Positions 17,481-26,930 are shown, counted from the first letter of the stretch. The stretch is 64,000 nt of DNA from Paracoccaceae bacterium (GCA_029862205.1 JAOTXT010000007.1:29918-93917), one strand, 5' to 3'. Program-made: numbers and translations. Notes: generated by a model not told the origin, from the letters alone.

Positions 17481-19235
17481 ATGACCACGCCCCGAACCCA
17501 GCGCCGCCTGGCCGCAATCCTGGCAGCCGACATCGTTGGCTATTCCCGGCTTGTCGCGTCGGACGAAGCGGGCACGCTGGCGGTTCTGCGTGAGGTCTGG
17601 GATCAGCGGTTCGATCCCGCGGTCGCTGCCCATGGCGGGCGGATCGTCAAGAAGATGGGTGACGGCGCATTGGTCGAATTCGCCAGCGCCGTTGATGCGG
17701 TCGACTGCGCGGTCGCGGTTCAGCGCGCCATGACAGGCTTCAACGAAGCGCGTCAGGACCAGCCGATCGAGTTCCGGATCGGCATCAATCTGGGTGACAT
17801 CGTCATCGACGGCGAGGACATCCTGGGCGATGGGGTCAACGTGGCGGCCCGTCTGGAGGCCGAGGCGCCCCGGGGCGGCGTTCTGGTCTCGGACTCGATC
17901 CATGCGCAGGTCGCTGGCAAGAGCGCGATTTCGTTTGCCGACCGTGGCCCTCTGACGCTCAAGAACATCGCGGCGCCGGTGCGCGCTTGGTCTTGGCGTG
18001 ACGGCAAAGAACCGCACGCGGAAATGCCGCAGGAACCCGCCACGCCCACCGATCAACCATCGATCGCGGTACTGCCGTTCGACGCCATGTCGGGCGATCC
18101 CGACCAGGAATTCTTCGCCGATGGCCTGGTCGAGGACATTATCACAACGCTCTCGAAGCTTTCCGGCCTCAGGGTGATCGCGCGCAATTCGACGTTCGCC
18201 TACAAGGGCCAGTCGGTGGACGTGCGCAACGTGGCGCGCGATTTGGGCGTGCGCTTTGTCATGGAAGGCAGCGTCCGGCAGAGCGGGAACCGCATCCGGA
18301 TTACCGTTCAGTTGATCGACGCCACCACGGGCAGCCATGTCTGGGCCGAGCGTTATGACCGATCGTTCGACGACATTTTCGCGGTTCAGGACGAGATCAC
18401 CCTAGTGCTGGCGACCGAGATGCAGGTCAAGCTGACCGAGGGCGAGCAGGCGCGCCTGCGTTATCAGACGACGACCAATGTCGAGGCCTGGACCTATTGG
18501 GTGAAGGGCCTTGCCTATTTCCGAAAGCCCGTCACCAAGGAAAATGCCGCCCTAGTGCTGGAGAATTGGAAAAAGGCGCTGGAGCTCGATCCGGACTCGG
18601 CGACGCTTAATGCGATGGCCAGCATCAAGCATTGGTCTGATGCCCGGTTCGGCTGGTGGGACGACCGCGAGACCGCCCTGGCGAAGGCGCGTGTCTATGT
18701 CGACCGGGCACTGGAGATCGACGCGGAGAGCCCGGACGCGAGCATCATGCACAGCCTGATCCTTCTGGTCGAAGGCGCCTACGACGACGCGGTGACCTAT
18801 GCCCGCAAGGCCGCCAGGCTCGCGCCCGGCTCGGCGGATGTGGCCACGTTTGCCTGCTTCGTTCTCGCCTTCGCTGGCCATGCAAGCGAGGCGGTGGGCC
18901 ACGGGAAACAGGCGATGGATCTGAGTCCGCACCATCCGGACTACTATCTTGGCATTCTCGGCAACGCCTACCGGCTGTCCGGCAGGCTGTCCGACGCAAT
19001 TCCGACCTTCCAAGCCTTTCATCAGCGTGCGCCAGGATTCGGGTTGACGGACCTGGTGCTGATCCATCAGCAGAACGGCAACCCGGATCAAGCGCAGGAA
19101 TTGGCGGGTGAACTTCTGTCAATCCGTCAGGATTTCACGATATCAGATTGGGAAAAAACGCAATTCCGCGCCGATAAAGCCGGGTTGGCGGACGACGTTG
19201 CTGCGCTCTCCGCCGCTGGCCTGCCAATGGACTAG
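17481..19235 (+). CDS. Class III adenylate/guanylate cyclase with TPR repeats
   Basis: A 584-residue soluble signalling protein. The N-terminal class III cyclase domain (about 8-170) has metal aspartates D17 (ADIVGYSRL) and D61 (MGDGALVEF) and the transition-state pair N120 and R124 (GDGVNVAARLE), so it should be active. A linker leads to a TolB-N-like region starting PSIAVLPFDAMSGD, running through FVMEGSVRQ and WAERYDR, and then a TPR-like helical tail (about 330-580). This architecture is common in Rhizobiales and Rhodobacterales. ATG 17481 was chosen; a GTG at 17472 is an alternative with a nearer GGAAG. Confidence 0.92.
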   Translation: MTTPRTQRRLAAILAADIVGYSRLVASDEAGTLAVLREVWDQRFDPAVAAHGGRIVKKMGDGALVEFASAVDAVDCAVAVQRAMTGFNEARQDQPIEFRIGINLGDIVIDGEDILGDGVNVAARLEAEAPRGGVLVSDSIHAQVAGKSAISFADRGPLTLKNIAAPVRAWSWRDGKEPHAEMPQEPATPTDQPSIAVLPFDAMSGDPDQEFFADGLVEDIITTLSKLSGLRVIARNSTFAYKGQSVDVRNVARDLGVRFVMEGSVRQSGNRIRITVQLIDATTGSHVWAERYDRSFDDIFAVQDEITLVLATEMQVKLTEGEQARLRYQTTTNVEAWTYWVKGLAYFRKPVTKENAALVLENWKKALELDPDSATLNAMASIKHWSDARFGWWDDRETALAKARVYVDRALEIDAESPDASIMHSLILLVEGAYDDAVTYARKAARLAPGSADVATFACFVLAFAGHASEAVGHGKQAMDLSPHHPDYYLGILGNAYRLSGRLSDAIPTFQAFHQRAPGFGLTDLVLIHQQNGNPDQAQELAGELLSIRQDFTISDWEKTQFRADKAGLADDVAALSAAGLPMD

Positions 19236-19265
19236 GAAGTTGCGCCTGCGCCATGGCGCATGGGA

Positions 19266-20135
19266 TCAGACATACTGGTTGATCTCCAGCATGTTGGCCG
19301 AGGGGTCCAGGCAATAGATCTGATGCATCCCCGGCATCGCGTAGACCCCGGCATCGGAATAGGGCCAGCCAGCGGCGTCGAGGCGAGCCATGACCGTTCT
19401 TAAATCCTTGACCCAGAAGGCCGGGTGTCCGCCGAGCGAGGGGTTGTGAGCAAATCCGTTCCTCTGGGCAAAGCCCGCATCGGGTTCGATCAGATGGACA
19501 CCCCTATTGCCCTCGCCCAGCGCCAGAATGGCCAGTTTCGCCGGGTCGATCGAAAAATCGCCCATCTGCTTTGGCGCGTCCCAGCGCCCCTCGCTCATCC
19601 CGGCCATCTCGGTGAAGAAGCCGACGGATTCGCGCACGTCGATCGCCTGCAGGTTCACATGGTGGATACCCCAGCCCCAATTACGCTCCCAGGGGTGAAC
19701 CCCTTTGGGCCAGTCTTCTGTTTCCAGCACCTGGTTGAACTCGACCACGTTCCACGAGGGGTCGTAGCAGTAGATTTGGTGCACCCCACGCATCGCGTAG
19801 GTGCCCGCGTCGGACCAGGGGATGCCGGCCTTGCCGAGGTTCGAGGCGACCTGGTGCACGTCCGGCACGGTGATCGCCACATGGCCGCCCAGGGTGGGGT
19901 TGTGCAGAAATCCGTTGTCGCGCGGGAAGGTGGCGATCGGCAGAACAACATGGATGCCGCGGTTGCCCGACCCGAAATAGCCCACGTGGTCCGCGTCGTG
20001 GCCGATTTCACCCATCTCGTCGGCGGGCGGATAGACCCATTCGCCTTCGCTCAACCCGATCATGTCGCGCAAGAAGGCGGTGGTGTGCCGCACGTTATGG
20101 GCCTGCAGGTTGACGTGATGGATCGACCAGGACAT
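19266..20135 (-). CDS. Two-domain VOC (glyoxalase/dioxygenase fold) protein
   Basis: A 289-residue protein made of two tandem VOC modules. The repeats begin with SIHHVNLQAHNVRHT (residue 4) and GIHHVNLQAIDVRES (about 152), and each contains GNRGIHV or GNRGVHL, a FxRDNGFLHNP- or FAQRNGFAHNP-type segment, and HQIYC(Y/L)DPS. Conserved His residues after each first strand are likely metal ligands, as in extradiol dioxygenases or glyoxalases. The substrate is not known. Start 20135 is supported by the repeat alignment. It is divergent from the HD-domain gene. Confidence 0.82.
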   Translation of the reverse strand: MSWSIHHVNLQAHNVRHTTAFLRDMIGLSEGEWVYPPADEMGEIGHDADHVGYFGSGNRGIHVVLPIATFPRDNGFLHNPTLGGHVAITVPDVHQVASNLGKAGIPWSDAGTYAMRGVHQIYCYDPSWNVVEFNQVLETEDWPKGVHPWERNWGWGIHHVNLQAIDVRESVGFFTEMAGMSEGRWDAPKQMGDFSIDPAKLAILALGEGNRGVHLIEPDAGFAQRNGFAHNPSLGGHPAFWVKDLRTVMARLDAAGWPYSDAGVYAMPGMHQIYCLDPSANMLEINQYV

Positions 20136-20270
20136 GCGCGCTCCCCTCGGGTTTCGCCCGACCATATAGCGGGGTTACGCCCCGGTCAGCGGAATTTGAA
20201 CGGCATGTTCAGAAATTCCCATGTTGATCGGCAGGTCCGCCAGGCCCAGATTATGGCAAGGAGAAAAATC

Positions 20271-21068
20271 ATGCCGAGCAGCAGCCAAGACGACCTGGTG
20301 CGCCGGGCAATGGCCCGGGCAACAGGCGAAATCACCGACGCGATGACCGTGGACCAGAAGGCGGATGCCCTGGAGGATGCGCTGAGCGAGGAACTCGATT
20401 CCCTTGCCGTGCCGCCGAGCGCCCTCGCCAACCCGCAATTCCCGGTCCAGGTCGACGACAACCCGGAGGGCACGGTGCTGATGCACCGCGAGCCGCGCCT
20501 GCCCGAAATGCCCCAGAAGCCGACCCTGATCGACTTCTTCAAACTCCGTTGGGCACCGGCCAGCCATGTTTTGCAAAGCGCCGCGCTGGCGCGCCGGAAC
20601 GGGTTTTCGGACCGGATTGTGCTGGCCTGCCTGTTGCACGATGTCTCGGTCCACGGGCTGATCCGCACCGATCACGGCTATTGGGCAGCGCAGATGGTCG
20701 AGCCATACGTGCATCCGCAGGTCGCCTTCGCAATCCGCTATCACCAGGCGCTCAGGTTCTTCCCGAACCCGGATGTGGGCTACGAATACCCGGAGAAATA
20801 CCTCAAATGGTTCGGCGAGGATTATGTGCCGCCAGCCTATATCAAGGCGGATTACGAATACGCCAAGGGCCATGAATGGTATATGGCGGCGCGCCAGGTG
20901 ACGATGAACGACCTCTATGCGTTCGATCCGAACGCCAATCCGAAAATCGAGGAATTCGAGGACGTCATCGCGCGTGAATTCCGCCGGCCCGAGGAGGGAT
21001 TGGGCTTCGACCGCAGCCCGGTCGCCCATATGTGGCGCACGATGATCTGGCCGAACAATTTCCTCTGA
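20271..21068 (+). CDS. HD-domain protein, possible mixed-valent diiron oxygenase
   Basis: A 265-residue soluble protein with an N-terminal 80 residues of unknown role and an HD domain. Candidate metal ligands are H99, H123-D124, H135, H158 and D214. The spacing H99 to H123 (24), H135 to H158 (23) and H158 to D214 (56) is close to that remembered for PhnZ-type HD oxygenases (H34, H58-D59, H80, H104, D161), although the middle interval is shorter. It could instead be a phosphohydrolase. AAGGAG at 20258-20263, 7 bases before the ATG, sets the start. It lies between a VOC protein and a CoA-transferase gene. Confidence 0.78.
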   Translation: MPSSSQDDLVRRAMARATGEITDAMTVDQKADALEDALSEELDSLAVPPSALANPQFPVQVDDNPEGTVLMHREPRLPEMPQKPTLIDFFKLRWAPASHVLQSAALARRNGFSDRIVLACLLHDVSVHGLIRTDHGYWAAQMVEPYVHPQVAFAIRYHQALRFFPNPDVGYEYPEKYLKWFGEDYVPPAYIKADYEYAKGHEWYMAARQVTMNDLYAFDPNANPKIEEFEDVIAREFRRPEEGLGFDRSPVAHMWRTMIWPNNFL

Positions 21069-21082
21069 CGGCCGCAGGCGCG

Positions 21083-22228
21083 TCACGCATCGCGCAGCAG
21101 CAATTCGTCCAACCATTCGTTGTCTTGCCCCAGTGGCGGGGCAGGGGCCACACGCGCCGGGCGGGTGCCATCGAGGCTGATCGGCAAGCCAAATGACTGG
21201 ATCGGGCCGTCGGTCCGGGTCATTCCGGAGGCCTCGGTTTGAGCATGCGCCGCGACTTGGGCGGTGTCATGGACCGGGGCGTTTGGCACCCCTGCACTGT
21301 CCAGGCGCTCGGCAATCTGGGCCGTTGGCAATTGCCGAGTCACATCCGAGATCAGGGCCACCAGCGCCGGCTTGTTCTCGACCCGCGAGCCATTCGACAG
21401 AAAGCGGGGATCGTCCGCCCATTCCTGGTGCCCTAGAGCCTCGGCCAGACGGCGGAAGAGGTTGTCATTGCCCGCCGCGATGATCAGCTCGCCATCGGCG
21501 GTCGGGAAGCCCTGATAGGGCGCGATCATCACCGTGCCCGAGCCCGCCTTGCCGGGCGATTTGCCTGAGATGCTCCAGGTCGCCAGGAAATAGGTCATCC
21601 AACCGAGCGCCGTCTCGAAAAGCGCGGTATCGACGACCCCGCCTTTGCCGTTGATGCCGCGCCGCAGGAGTGCCGCCAGAACCCCGATCGCCACCCACAT
21701 ACCGGTACCCATATCGATGATCGAGGTGCCGGTGCGCACCGCGGGCTGGCCCGGATGGGCAGTCACGCTCATCAATCCGCCGAAGGCCTGCATCAGGGGA
21801 TCGTAGCCCGGCCGGTCCTTCAACGGGCCTTCCTTACCGAAAGCGTGGATCGACACATAGACCAGCCGGTCGTTCTCGGCAATCAACGGCTCCGGTCCGA
21901 ACCCCAGGCGCTCCGCAAGCCCGGGCTTTTGGTTCTGGATCACCACGTCCGAGAGCCGCGCGAGGCGCTTGAGCTTGTCCAGGCCTTCCGGCGACTTTAG
22001 ATCCAGCGTCACTGAGCGTTTCAACCGATTCAGCGCATGGAAAACGGCCGCCATGTCGTCATGAAAGGGCGGTCCCCAGCCGCGTGCGTCGTCACCCGCG
22101 CCGGGACGCTCGATCTTGATGACCTCGGCGCCCAGCTCGGCCAGGATCAGCGCGCCATAGGGCGCGGCGACCGAATGGCCAATCTCGATGACACGAATGC
22201 CCGCGAGAGGAAGATCTTCGTTACGCAT
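21083..22228 (-). CDS. Family III CoA-transferase (CaiB/BaiF/Frc type)
   Basis: Transfers CoA between carboxylic acids. The 381-residue protein has the family N-terminus (LAGIRVIEIGHSVAAPYG...ELGAEVIKIE), the catalytic aspartate D172 in IIDMGTGMW, and the GGVVDTALFETALGW segment. The acyl substrate cannot be read from sequence; nearby crotonase, acyl-CoA dehydrogenase and HMG-CoA-lyase-like genes suggest activation of a carboxylic acid for CoA-linked breakdown. The start codon overlaps the end of the upstream sulfotransferase gene by 8 bases, so they are coupled. Confidence 0.92.
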   Translation of the reverse strand: MRNEDLPLAGIRVIEIGHSVAAPYGALILAELGAEVIKIERPGAGDDARGWGPPFHDDMAAVFHALNRLKRSVTLDLKSPEGLDKLKRLARLSDVVIQNQKPGLAERLGFGPEPLIAENDRLVYVSIHAFGKEGPLKDRPGYDPLMQAFGGLMSVTAHPGQPAVRTGTSIIDMGTGMWVAIGVLAALLRRGINGKGGVVDTALFETALGWMTYFLATWSISGKSPGKAGSGTVMIAPYQGFPTADGELIIAAGNDNLFRRLAEALGHQEWADDPRFLSNGSRVENKPALVALISDVTRQLPTAQIAERLDSAGVPNAPVHDTAQVAAHAQTEASGMTRTDGPIQSFGLPISLDGTRPARVAPAPPLGQDNEWLDELLLRDA

Positions 22229-23153
22229 CTCCGCCCGAACCGTTGAACAGCCAATCGATATAGGCGGCCGGATATTTCGCCGTCACCTGCTCCAACAGCG
22301 CCAGGCTGTCGCTGTCGAGCACGCCCTGCCACTGACCCGACGTTCCCTTGTTGAAGAACTGGGAGTTGTCCTTCCACATGTTCATGTCGGTGTCGGGTGC
22401 CGTCCGGTCGGCGTTCTTCTTCATGTTCTCGAACCGGGCCGCCTCGACCAGGCGCGGCCAGGTCCCGTCGGGCACCTCGATCTCCAGGAATTCGGCGATC
22501 CGGCGCATGCCCGCCTCCAGATTGCGCTTCAGATCGGCGTAATGCACCAGTTCGATATTCGGCCGGTCGCGGTGCAGCCAATAGGTCAGCCCGTGCCGGA
22601 AGACCGACCAATAGGGGGCGCCGTCCTCTTCCCAGTCGAAGCTGCCATCGGTAAGCCATTCGCGAAAAAACGCATTCGGGTCGTCTGGTACAGTCGGCTT
22701 TTCGGCCCCCGAATCGCGCATCGCCTGCGCGAACAGGGCGCGCGACTCCGGGTTCCAGTTTTGTAAATGGTTCAGCAGCGACATGAAGACGTCGCGCGGA
22801 TCGCGCTGGACGCAGATATAGCGCGCTTGCGGGTACCAGGGCAGGCCGTCGAGCGGCGTGTGGGTCTTGATGAAGCGCCGGTGTGTCTGGGCCGCATAGG
22901 TGGCATGGACATCCGCCGCATCGTGCCCCTTGAGGTCCATCCAGGGCGAGATCTCGGCCAGCGGGTGGTCGATTTCGGTCCGCTGGAAGATCAGCAGGGC
23001 GCAGATCATCTGCATCCAGGTAGTGCCGGCCTTGTAGGGCGTGCAGACCAGAATGTCGCCCGGCCTCGGCTCGAAGCCCGCCCAGCGGCCGCTGTCCCAG
23101 ACCGGATGCTGGTAGTGCCTGAGCGGCAAGTCCTCCAGACTGAATTGCTCCAA
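22221..23153 (-). CDS. PAPS-dependent sulfotransferase
   Basis: A sulfotransferase-1-family protein. The 5'-phosphosulfate loop is TPYKAGTTWMQ with K41 (numbered from the TTG start), and the 3'-phosphate site is in RYICVQRDPRDVFMSLLNH. A candidate catalytic His lies in FIKTHTPLDGLPW, and the C-terminal loop has the expected FFNKGTSGQW. The start is uncertain: TTG at 23153 has GGGGG 7 bases upstream and gives 310 residues; another TTG at 23243 adds 30 residues. Bacterial members sulfonate small molecules or sugars; the acceptor is not known. Coupled to the CoA-transferase gene. Confidence 0.87.
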   Translation of the reverse strand: MEQFSLEDLPLRHYQHPVWDSGRWAGFEPRPGDILVCTPYKAGTTWMQMICALLIFQRTEIDHPLAEISPWMDLKGHDAADVHATYAAQTHRRFIKTHTPLDGLPWYPQARYICVQRDPRDVFMSLLNHLQNWNPESRALFAQAMRDSGAEKPTVPDDPNAFFREWLTDGSFDWEEDGAPYWSVFRHGLTYWLHRDRPNIELVHYADLKRNLEAGMRRIAEFLEIEVPDGTWPRLVEAARFENMKKNADRTAPDTDMNMWKDNSQFFNKGTSGQWQGVLDSDSLALLEQVTAKYPAAYIDWLFNGSGGDA

Positions 23154-23317
23154 CGCTTTCCCCCCTGATCGAAGTTTTGACCACGGAGCGTAGCGCGCCA
23201 CCAGGCACGATGCATCCCACTTGTAATAATCCGCTTCCGGCAATGCACCTGCGCGCGGTAGACTGGTTAGAGCAAGCGTGGCCCCAGATCGCCGCCAGAC
23301 TACCGGAAGCGCGCCCC

Positions 23318-24112
23318 ATGGATTTAACCTTTGAGACCATTCAACTCGAGCTTCGCGACCCGGGCGTCCTGGTCGTGACCTTGAACCGCCCCGATCGCTT
23401 GAACGCGATGAACACGGCCATGATGACCGAGATGCGGTCGTTGTTCACCCAGCTCTATGTCGAACCTGACCTCGCCAATTGCGTGATCCTGACCGGGGCG
23501 GGAGAGCGGGGCTTTTGCCCTGGCGCGGACCTGAAGGAACGCGATGGGATGAGCGACGCCGTCTGGCGCCGCCAGCATGCCATCGTCGAGCAATTCATCC
23601 GCGCCATGCATCAATGCCCGGTGCCGATCGTCGCGGCGGTCAACGGGGTCGCCATGGGCGGCGGGCTGGAAATCGCGCTGGCCTGTGATTTCATCTATAC
23701 CGCCGATCACGCGCGCTTCGCCTTCCCCGAGGTGACCCGTGGCATCATGCCAGGTGCCGCCGGTCCGCAAAACCTGCCGCGCGCCTGCGGGGTGCGCCGG
23801 GCGAAGGAGATCGTGCTGACCGGCCAGCCGTTCTCGGCCCAGGAGGCGCTGCGCTGGGGCATCGTCAATTTTGTCTGTCCGGTCGACGAGTTGATGGACA
23901 CGGCGATGGAGACCGCGACGGTCATTGCCGGTAACGCGCCCATCGGCGTGCGCGCGGCCAAGAAGGCGCTCGACAAGGCGACCGAACTCGACCGGGCCAC
24001 CGGTTACGATTTCGAGATCGCCGCCTATAACCTGACCGTGCCGACCGAGGACCGGCTGGAGGGCGTGCGCGCCTTCAACGAAAAGCGCAGACCCGAATTC
24101 AAGGGGCGTTGA
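23318..24112 (+). CDS. Enoyl-CoA hydratase/isomerase family protein
   Basis: A 264-residue crotonase. Both catalytic glutamates of classical hydratases are present: one in GVAMGGGLEIALACDF and one in FPEVTRGIMPGAAG. The oxyanion-hole segment is CPGADLKER. Hydration of a 2-enoyl-CoA is therefore likely. The ATG at 23318 was chosen from the family N-terminus; an upstream extension would run back through the divergent promoter. It is the first gene of a plus-strand operon with the isonitrile-hydratase-like gene 3 bases downstream. Confidence 0.92.
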   Translation: MDLTFETIQLELRDPGVLVVTLNRPDRLNAMNTAMMTEMRSLFTQLYVEPDLANCVILTGAGERGFCPGADLKERDGMSDAVWRRQHAIVEQFIRAMHQCPVPIVAAVNGVAMGGGLEIALACDFIYTADHARFAFPEVTRGIMPGAAGPQNLPRACGVRRAKEIVLTGQPFSAQEALRWGIVNFVCPVDELMDTAMETATVIAGNAPIGVRAAKKALDKATELDRATGYDFEIAAYNLTVPTEDRLEGVRAFNEKRRPEFKGR

Positions 24113-24115
24113 GAC

Positions 24116-24796
24116 ATGCGGATCGGCCTCGCGCTCTTCCCCGGGCTCTGCCAGCTTGACATGACCGGGCCGCATGAGGTGCTGGTGCGCTTGCCGGGTG
24201 CCGAGGTCGATGTGGTCGCGACCGGGCGGGAACCGGTGACGACCGACCGGGGGCTGACCATCGCGCCGGATGTAGCGCTGACCGAGGCCCCGCAATACGA
24301 CGTCTTCGTCATGCCCGGAGGGCCGGGCCAGCAGGATTTGATGGCGGATCAGGCCTGGCTGGGATTTCTGCGCGACCAGGCCCAGGGTGCCCAGGTGATG
24401 ATGGGGGTCTGCACCGGCTCGCTGGTGATGGGCGCGGCGGGCCTGTTGCGCGGCTACGAGGCGACGACCCATTGGAGCTGTCATGACCTGCTGGCGATTC
24501 TGGGTGCGACGCCCGTCGACCGCCGGGTGGTAATCGACCGCGACCGGGTGACGGCGGCCGGTGTGACCTCGGGCATCGACGGAGCGCTGGCCCTGGCTGA
24601 ATTGCTGCACGGCCGCGAACTGGCCGAGCGCATCCAGTTGGGTATGGAATATCAACCTGAACCGCCGACGCGTGCCGGCTCGCCCCATACCGCGCCGCCG
24701 GGCCTTCTAAGCGACATGCGCGCGAAAGGCGCCGCGCTCTACCATGCGCGCCGCGCCGCTTGCGAGGCCGCAGCACAGAGCCTTTCCAGCCATTGA
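24116..24796 (+). CDS. DJ-1/PfpI family protein, isonitrile-hydratase-like
   Basis: A 226-residue protein with the nucleophile-elbow Cys C99 in MMGVCTGSLVMGAAGLLRGY and an acid D15 in LCQLDMTGPHEV. D15, C99 and T100 correspond well to the catalytic Asp, Cys and Thr remembered for Pseudomonas isocyanide hydratase InhA, and the ATTHWSCHD segment also fits that group. Hydration of isonitriles to N-formamides is a possible function; glyoxalase III-like activity is an alternative. It sits between a crotonase and an HMG-CoA-lyase-like gene in one operon. Confidence 0.85.
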   Translation: MRIGLALFPGLCQLDMTGPHEVLVRLPGAEVDVVATGREPVTTDRGLTIAPDVALTEAPQYDVFVMPGGPGQQDLMADQAWLGFLRDQAQGAQVMMGVCTGSLVMGAAGLLRGYEATTHWSCHDLLAILGATPVDRRVVIDRDRVTAAGVTSGIDGALALAELLHGRELAERIQLGMEYQPEPPTRAGSPHTAPPGLLSDMRAKGAALYHARRAACEAAAQSLSSH

Positions 24797-24816
24797 CGTT
24801 CCAAACGGAGAAACTG

Positions 24817-25752
24817 ATGACCCGAGACGTGACTGTCCGCGATGTCGGCCCCCGTGACGGGTTGCAACTGGTCAAGGCAGTGGTGCCGACCCAGGTCAAG
24901 CTCGACTGGATCGCGGCAGACCGCGGGGCGGGTTTGCCCGAGGTCGAGGTCTGCTCGTTCGTGCCCGCCAAGGTGATCCCGCAATTCGCCGATGCGATCG
25001 AGGTGGCGACCGAGGCTGCGGGCATAGGCGGCCTCATCGCATCCGCCCTGACGCCCAATCTCAAGGGCGCCGAAATCGGTTTCAAGACCGGGATTCAGAA
25101 GATCAACTACGTCATGTCGGTCTCCGAGACCCACAACCAGTCGAATGTGCGCCGCACGCGCGAAGAATCGCTCGAAGGGTTCAAGGCGATCATCGCGCTC
25201 CGCGATGCGGAATATCCCGGCGTCTCGATCGGGATCGGTCTCGCCACGGCGCTCGGCTGCACGTTCGAGGGCCGGGTGCCGGAGGCGGAATCGCTGAAAT
25301 GGCTGGGAAAGGTGCTGGAGGCGGGCGCGGACGAGGTGGCGCTGCCCGACACGGTCGGCTACGCACACCCGGCGCAGGTGCGTTCGATCTTCGCCAAGGC
25401 GGCCGATATTTGCGGCGATGTACCGCTCTGGTCGCATTTCCACGACACGAGGGGCCTGGGGATCGCGAACGCCCTGGCCGCGCTCGAGGCGGGCTGCACA
25501 CGGTTCGACGCCTCGCTCGCGGGACTGGGCGGCTGCCCCTTCGCGCCGGGGGCCACCGGGAACATCGCGCTCGAGGACCTGGTGTTCCTGCTCGAGGCCG
25601 AGGGGCTGAAGACCGGTATCGACATCGCGGCACTGGCCAAGCCCCGCGCCATCGTCGAGGCGGCGCTGGCGGACGAGCCGAAGCACGGCCACGTGCTGCA
25701 GGCCGGGTTACCGAAGGGCTTTGTTCCGTCTTCGGCGATCGCGGCGGAGTAA
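24817..25752 (+). CDS. Hydroxymethylglutaryl-CoA lyase-like enzyme
   Basis: A 311-residue TIM-barrel enzyme of the HMGL-like group. Metal and catalytic residues are visible: RDVGPRDGLQ near the N-terminus (Arg-Asp), SHFHDTRG (metal histidines) and GLGGCPFAPGATGN (catalytic loop Cys). True HMG-CoA lyases cleave HMG-CoA to acetyl-CoA and acetoacetate, but related lyases use other 3-hydroxy-3-methyl acyl-CoAs. GGAG is 7 bases before ATG 24817. An acyl-CoA dehydrogenase gene follows after 5 bases, so they are in the same operon. Confidence 0.88.
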   Translation: MTRDVTVRDVGPRDGLQLVKAVVPTQVKLDWIAADRGAGLPEVEVCSFVPAKVIPQFADAIEVATEAAGIGGLIASALTPNLKGAEIGFKTGIQKINYVMSVSETHNQSNVRRTREESLEGFKAIIALRDAEYPGVSIGIGLATALGCTFEGRVPEAESLKWLGKVLEAGADEVALPDTVGYAHPAQVRSIFAKAADICGDVPLWSHFHDTRGLGIANALAALEAGCTRFDASLAGLGGCPFAPGATGNIALEDLVFLLEAEGLKTGIDIAALAKPRAIVEAALADEPKHGHVLQAGLPKGFVPSSAIAAE

Positions 25753-25757
25753 CCTAT

Positions 25758-26930
25758 TTGGCCGAGTTGAGCGTACCTCTCACTGACCAATGGACCGATA
25801 TCCGCGAGGGCGTCGCGCAAATTTGCGCGGGCTTCGACAACGATTACTGGACGCGGCTCGACAAGGATGCCGAATACCCACACGCATTTGTCGATGCCCT
25901 GACGGAAGCTGGTTACCTTGCCGCTCTGATCCCAGAGGAATATGGCGGCGCGGGCCTGCCCGTTGCCGCCGGCGGCGCGATCCTCGAGACCATCCATGTT
26001 TCCGGCTGCAATGCCGCGGCCTGCCACGCGCAGATGTATACGATGGGCACGCTGTTGCGGCATGGATCGGAAGAGCAGAAGCGCCGCTACCTGCCCGGTA
26101 TCGCCTCGGGCGAGATCAGGATGCAGGCCTTCGGGGTAACCGAGCCGACCACGGGCTCGGACACGACCCAGCTCAAGACCCGCGCCGTGCGCGAGGGCAA
26201 CCAGTATGTGGCGAACGGCCAAAAGGTCTGGATCTCGCGCGCCCAGCAATCGGACCTGATGCTGCTTCTGGCGCGCACCACGCCCGCTGATCAGGTGCAG
26301 CGCCGCTCGGATGGCATTTCGGTCTTTCTGGTGGATCTGCGCGAGGCGGTCGGCAACGGGGTCGAGATCCGCAAGCTGGATGCGGCGATCAACCACAACA
26401 CCAACGAGATCTTCATTGATAACCTGAAGATCCCGCCGGAAAATCTTATCGGAGAAGAAGGAAAAGGTTTCCGTTACATTCTGGACGGCATGAATGCCGA
26501 GCGCATCCTGATCGCCCATGAGTCGATCGGGGACGGCAAGTATTTCATCGAGCGTGCGACCGGCTATGCCCGGGAACGGGTCGTGTTCGGTCAGCCGATC
26601 GGCCGGAACCAGGGAGTGCAGTTCCCAATCGCGCGGGTTCACGCTGAATTGCAGGCGGCCGAGCTGATGGTGCAGAAGGCCGCGGCGCTCTTCGACGCGG
26701 GCCAGGACTGCGGCGCCGAGGCTAATATGGGCAAGATGCTGGCCTCGGAAGCCGCGTGGAAGGCCGCCGAGGCCGCCATGCAGACCTTCGGCGGCTTCGC
26801 CTTTGCCCGCGAATACGGGATCGAGCGGAAATGGCGGGAGTGCCGCCTCTACCAGACGGCACCGATCTCGACCAACATGATCCTAGCCTATATCGGCCAG
26901 CATGTGCTTGGCCTGCCGAGGTCTTACTGA
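25758..26930 (+). CDS. Acyl-CoA dehydrogenase
   Basis: Flavin enzyme oxidising an acyl-CoA to the enoyl-CoA, 390 residues. The FAD/acyl-binding strands are AFGVTEPTTGSDTTQLKT and GQKVWISRA. The usual catalytic Glu of MCAD-type enzymes (YEGT) is replaced by APIST near the C-terminus, but E248 in GMNAERILIA occupies the position used by isovaleryl-CoA dehydrogenase, so activity is still expected. The start is a TTG at 25758, 5 bases after the preceding stop, with GGAG at 25747-25750. The stop overlaps the next ATG (ATGA). Confidence 0.92.
   Translation: MAELSVPLTDQWTDIREGVAQICAGFDNDYWTRLDKDAEYPHAFVDALTEAGYLAALIPEEYGGAGLPVAAGGAILETIHVSGCNAAACHAQMYTMGTLLRHGSEEQKRRYLPGIASGEIRMQAFGVTEPTTGSDTTQLKTRAVREGNQYVANGQKVWISRAQQSDLMLLLARTTPADQVQRRSDGISVFLVDLREAVGNGVEIRKLDAAINHNTNEIFIDNLKIPPENLIGEEGKGFRYILDGMNAERILIAHESIGDGKYFIERATGYARERVVFGQPIGRNQGVQFPIARVHAELQAAELMVQKAAALFDAGQDCGAEANMGKMLASEAAWKAAEAAMQTFGGFAFAREYGIERKWRECRLYQTAPISTNMILAYIGQHVLGLPRSY

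Noticed and set aside
19247..19260. 14-base perfect palindrome TGCGCCATGGCGCA between two convergent genes.
   Set aside because: No loop for a terminator and no repeat elsewhere noticed; such palindromes arise by chance in GC-rich DNA.
25758..26930. Missing YEGT catalytic Glu as a sign of an inactive acyl-CoA dehydrogenase.
   Set aside because: E248 in the NAER segment occupies the isovaleryl-CoA dehydrogenase base position, so activity is expected.
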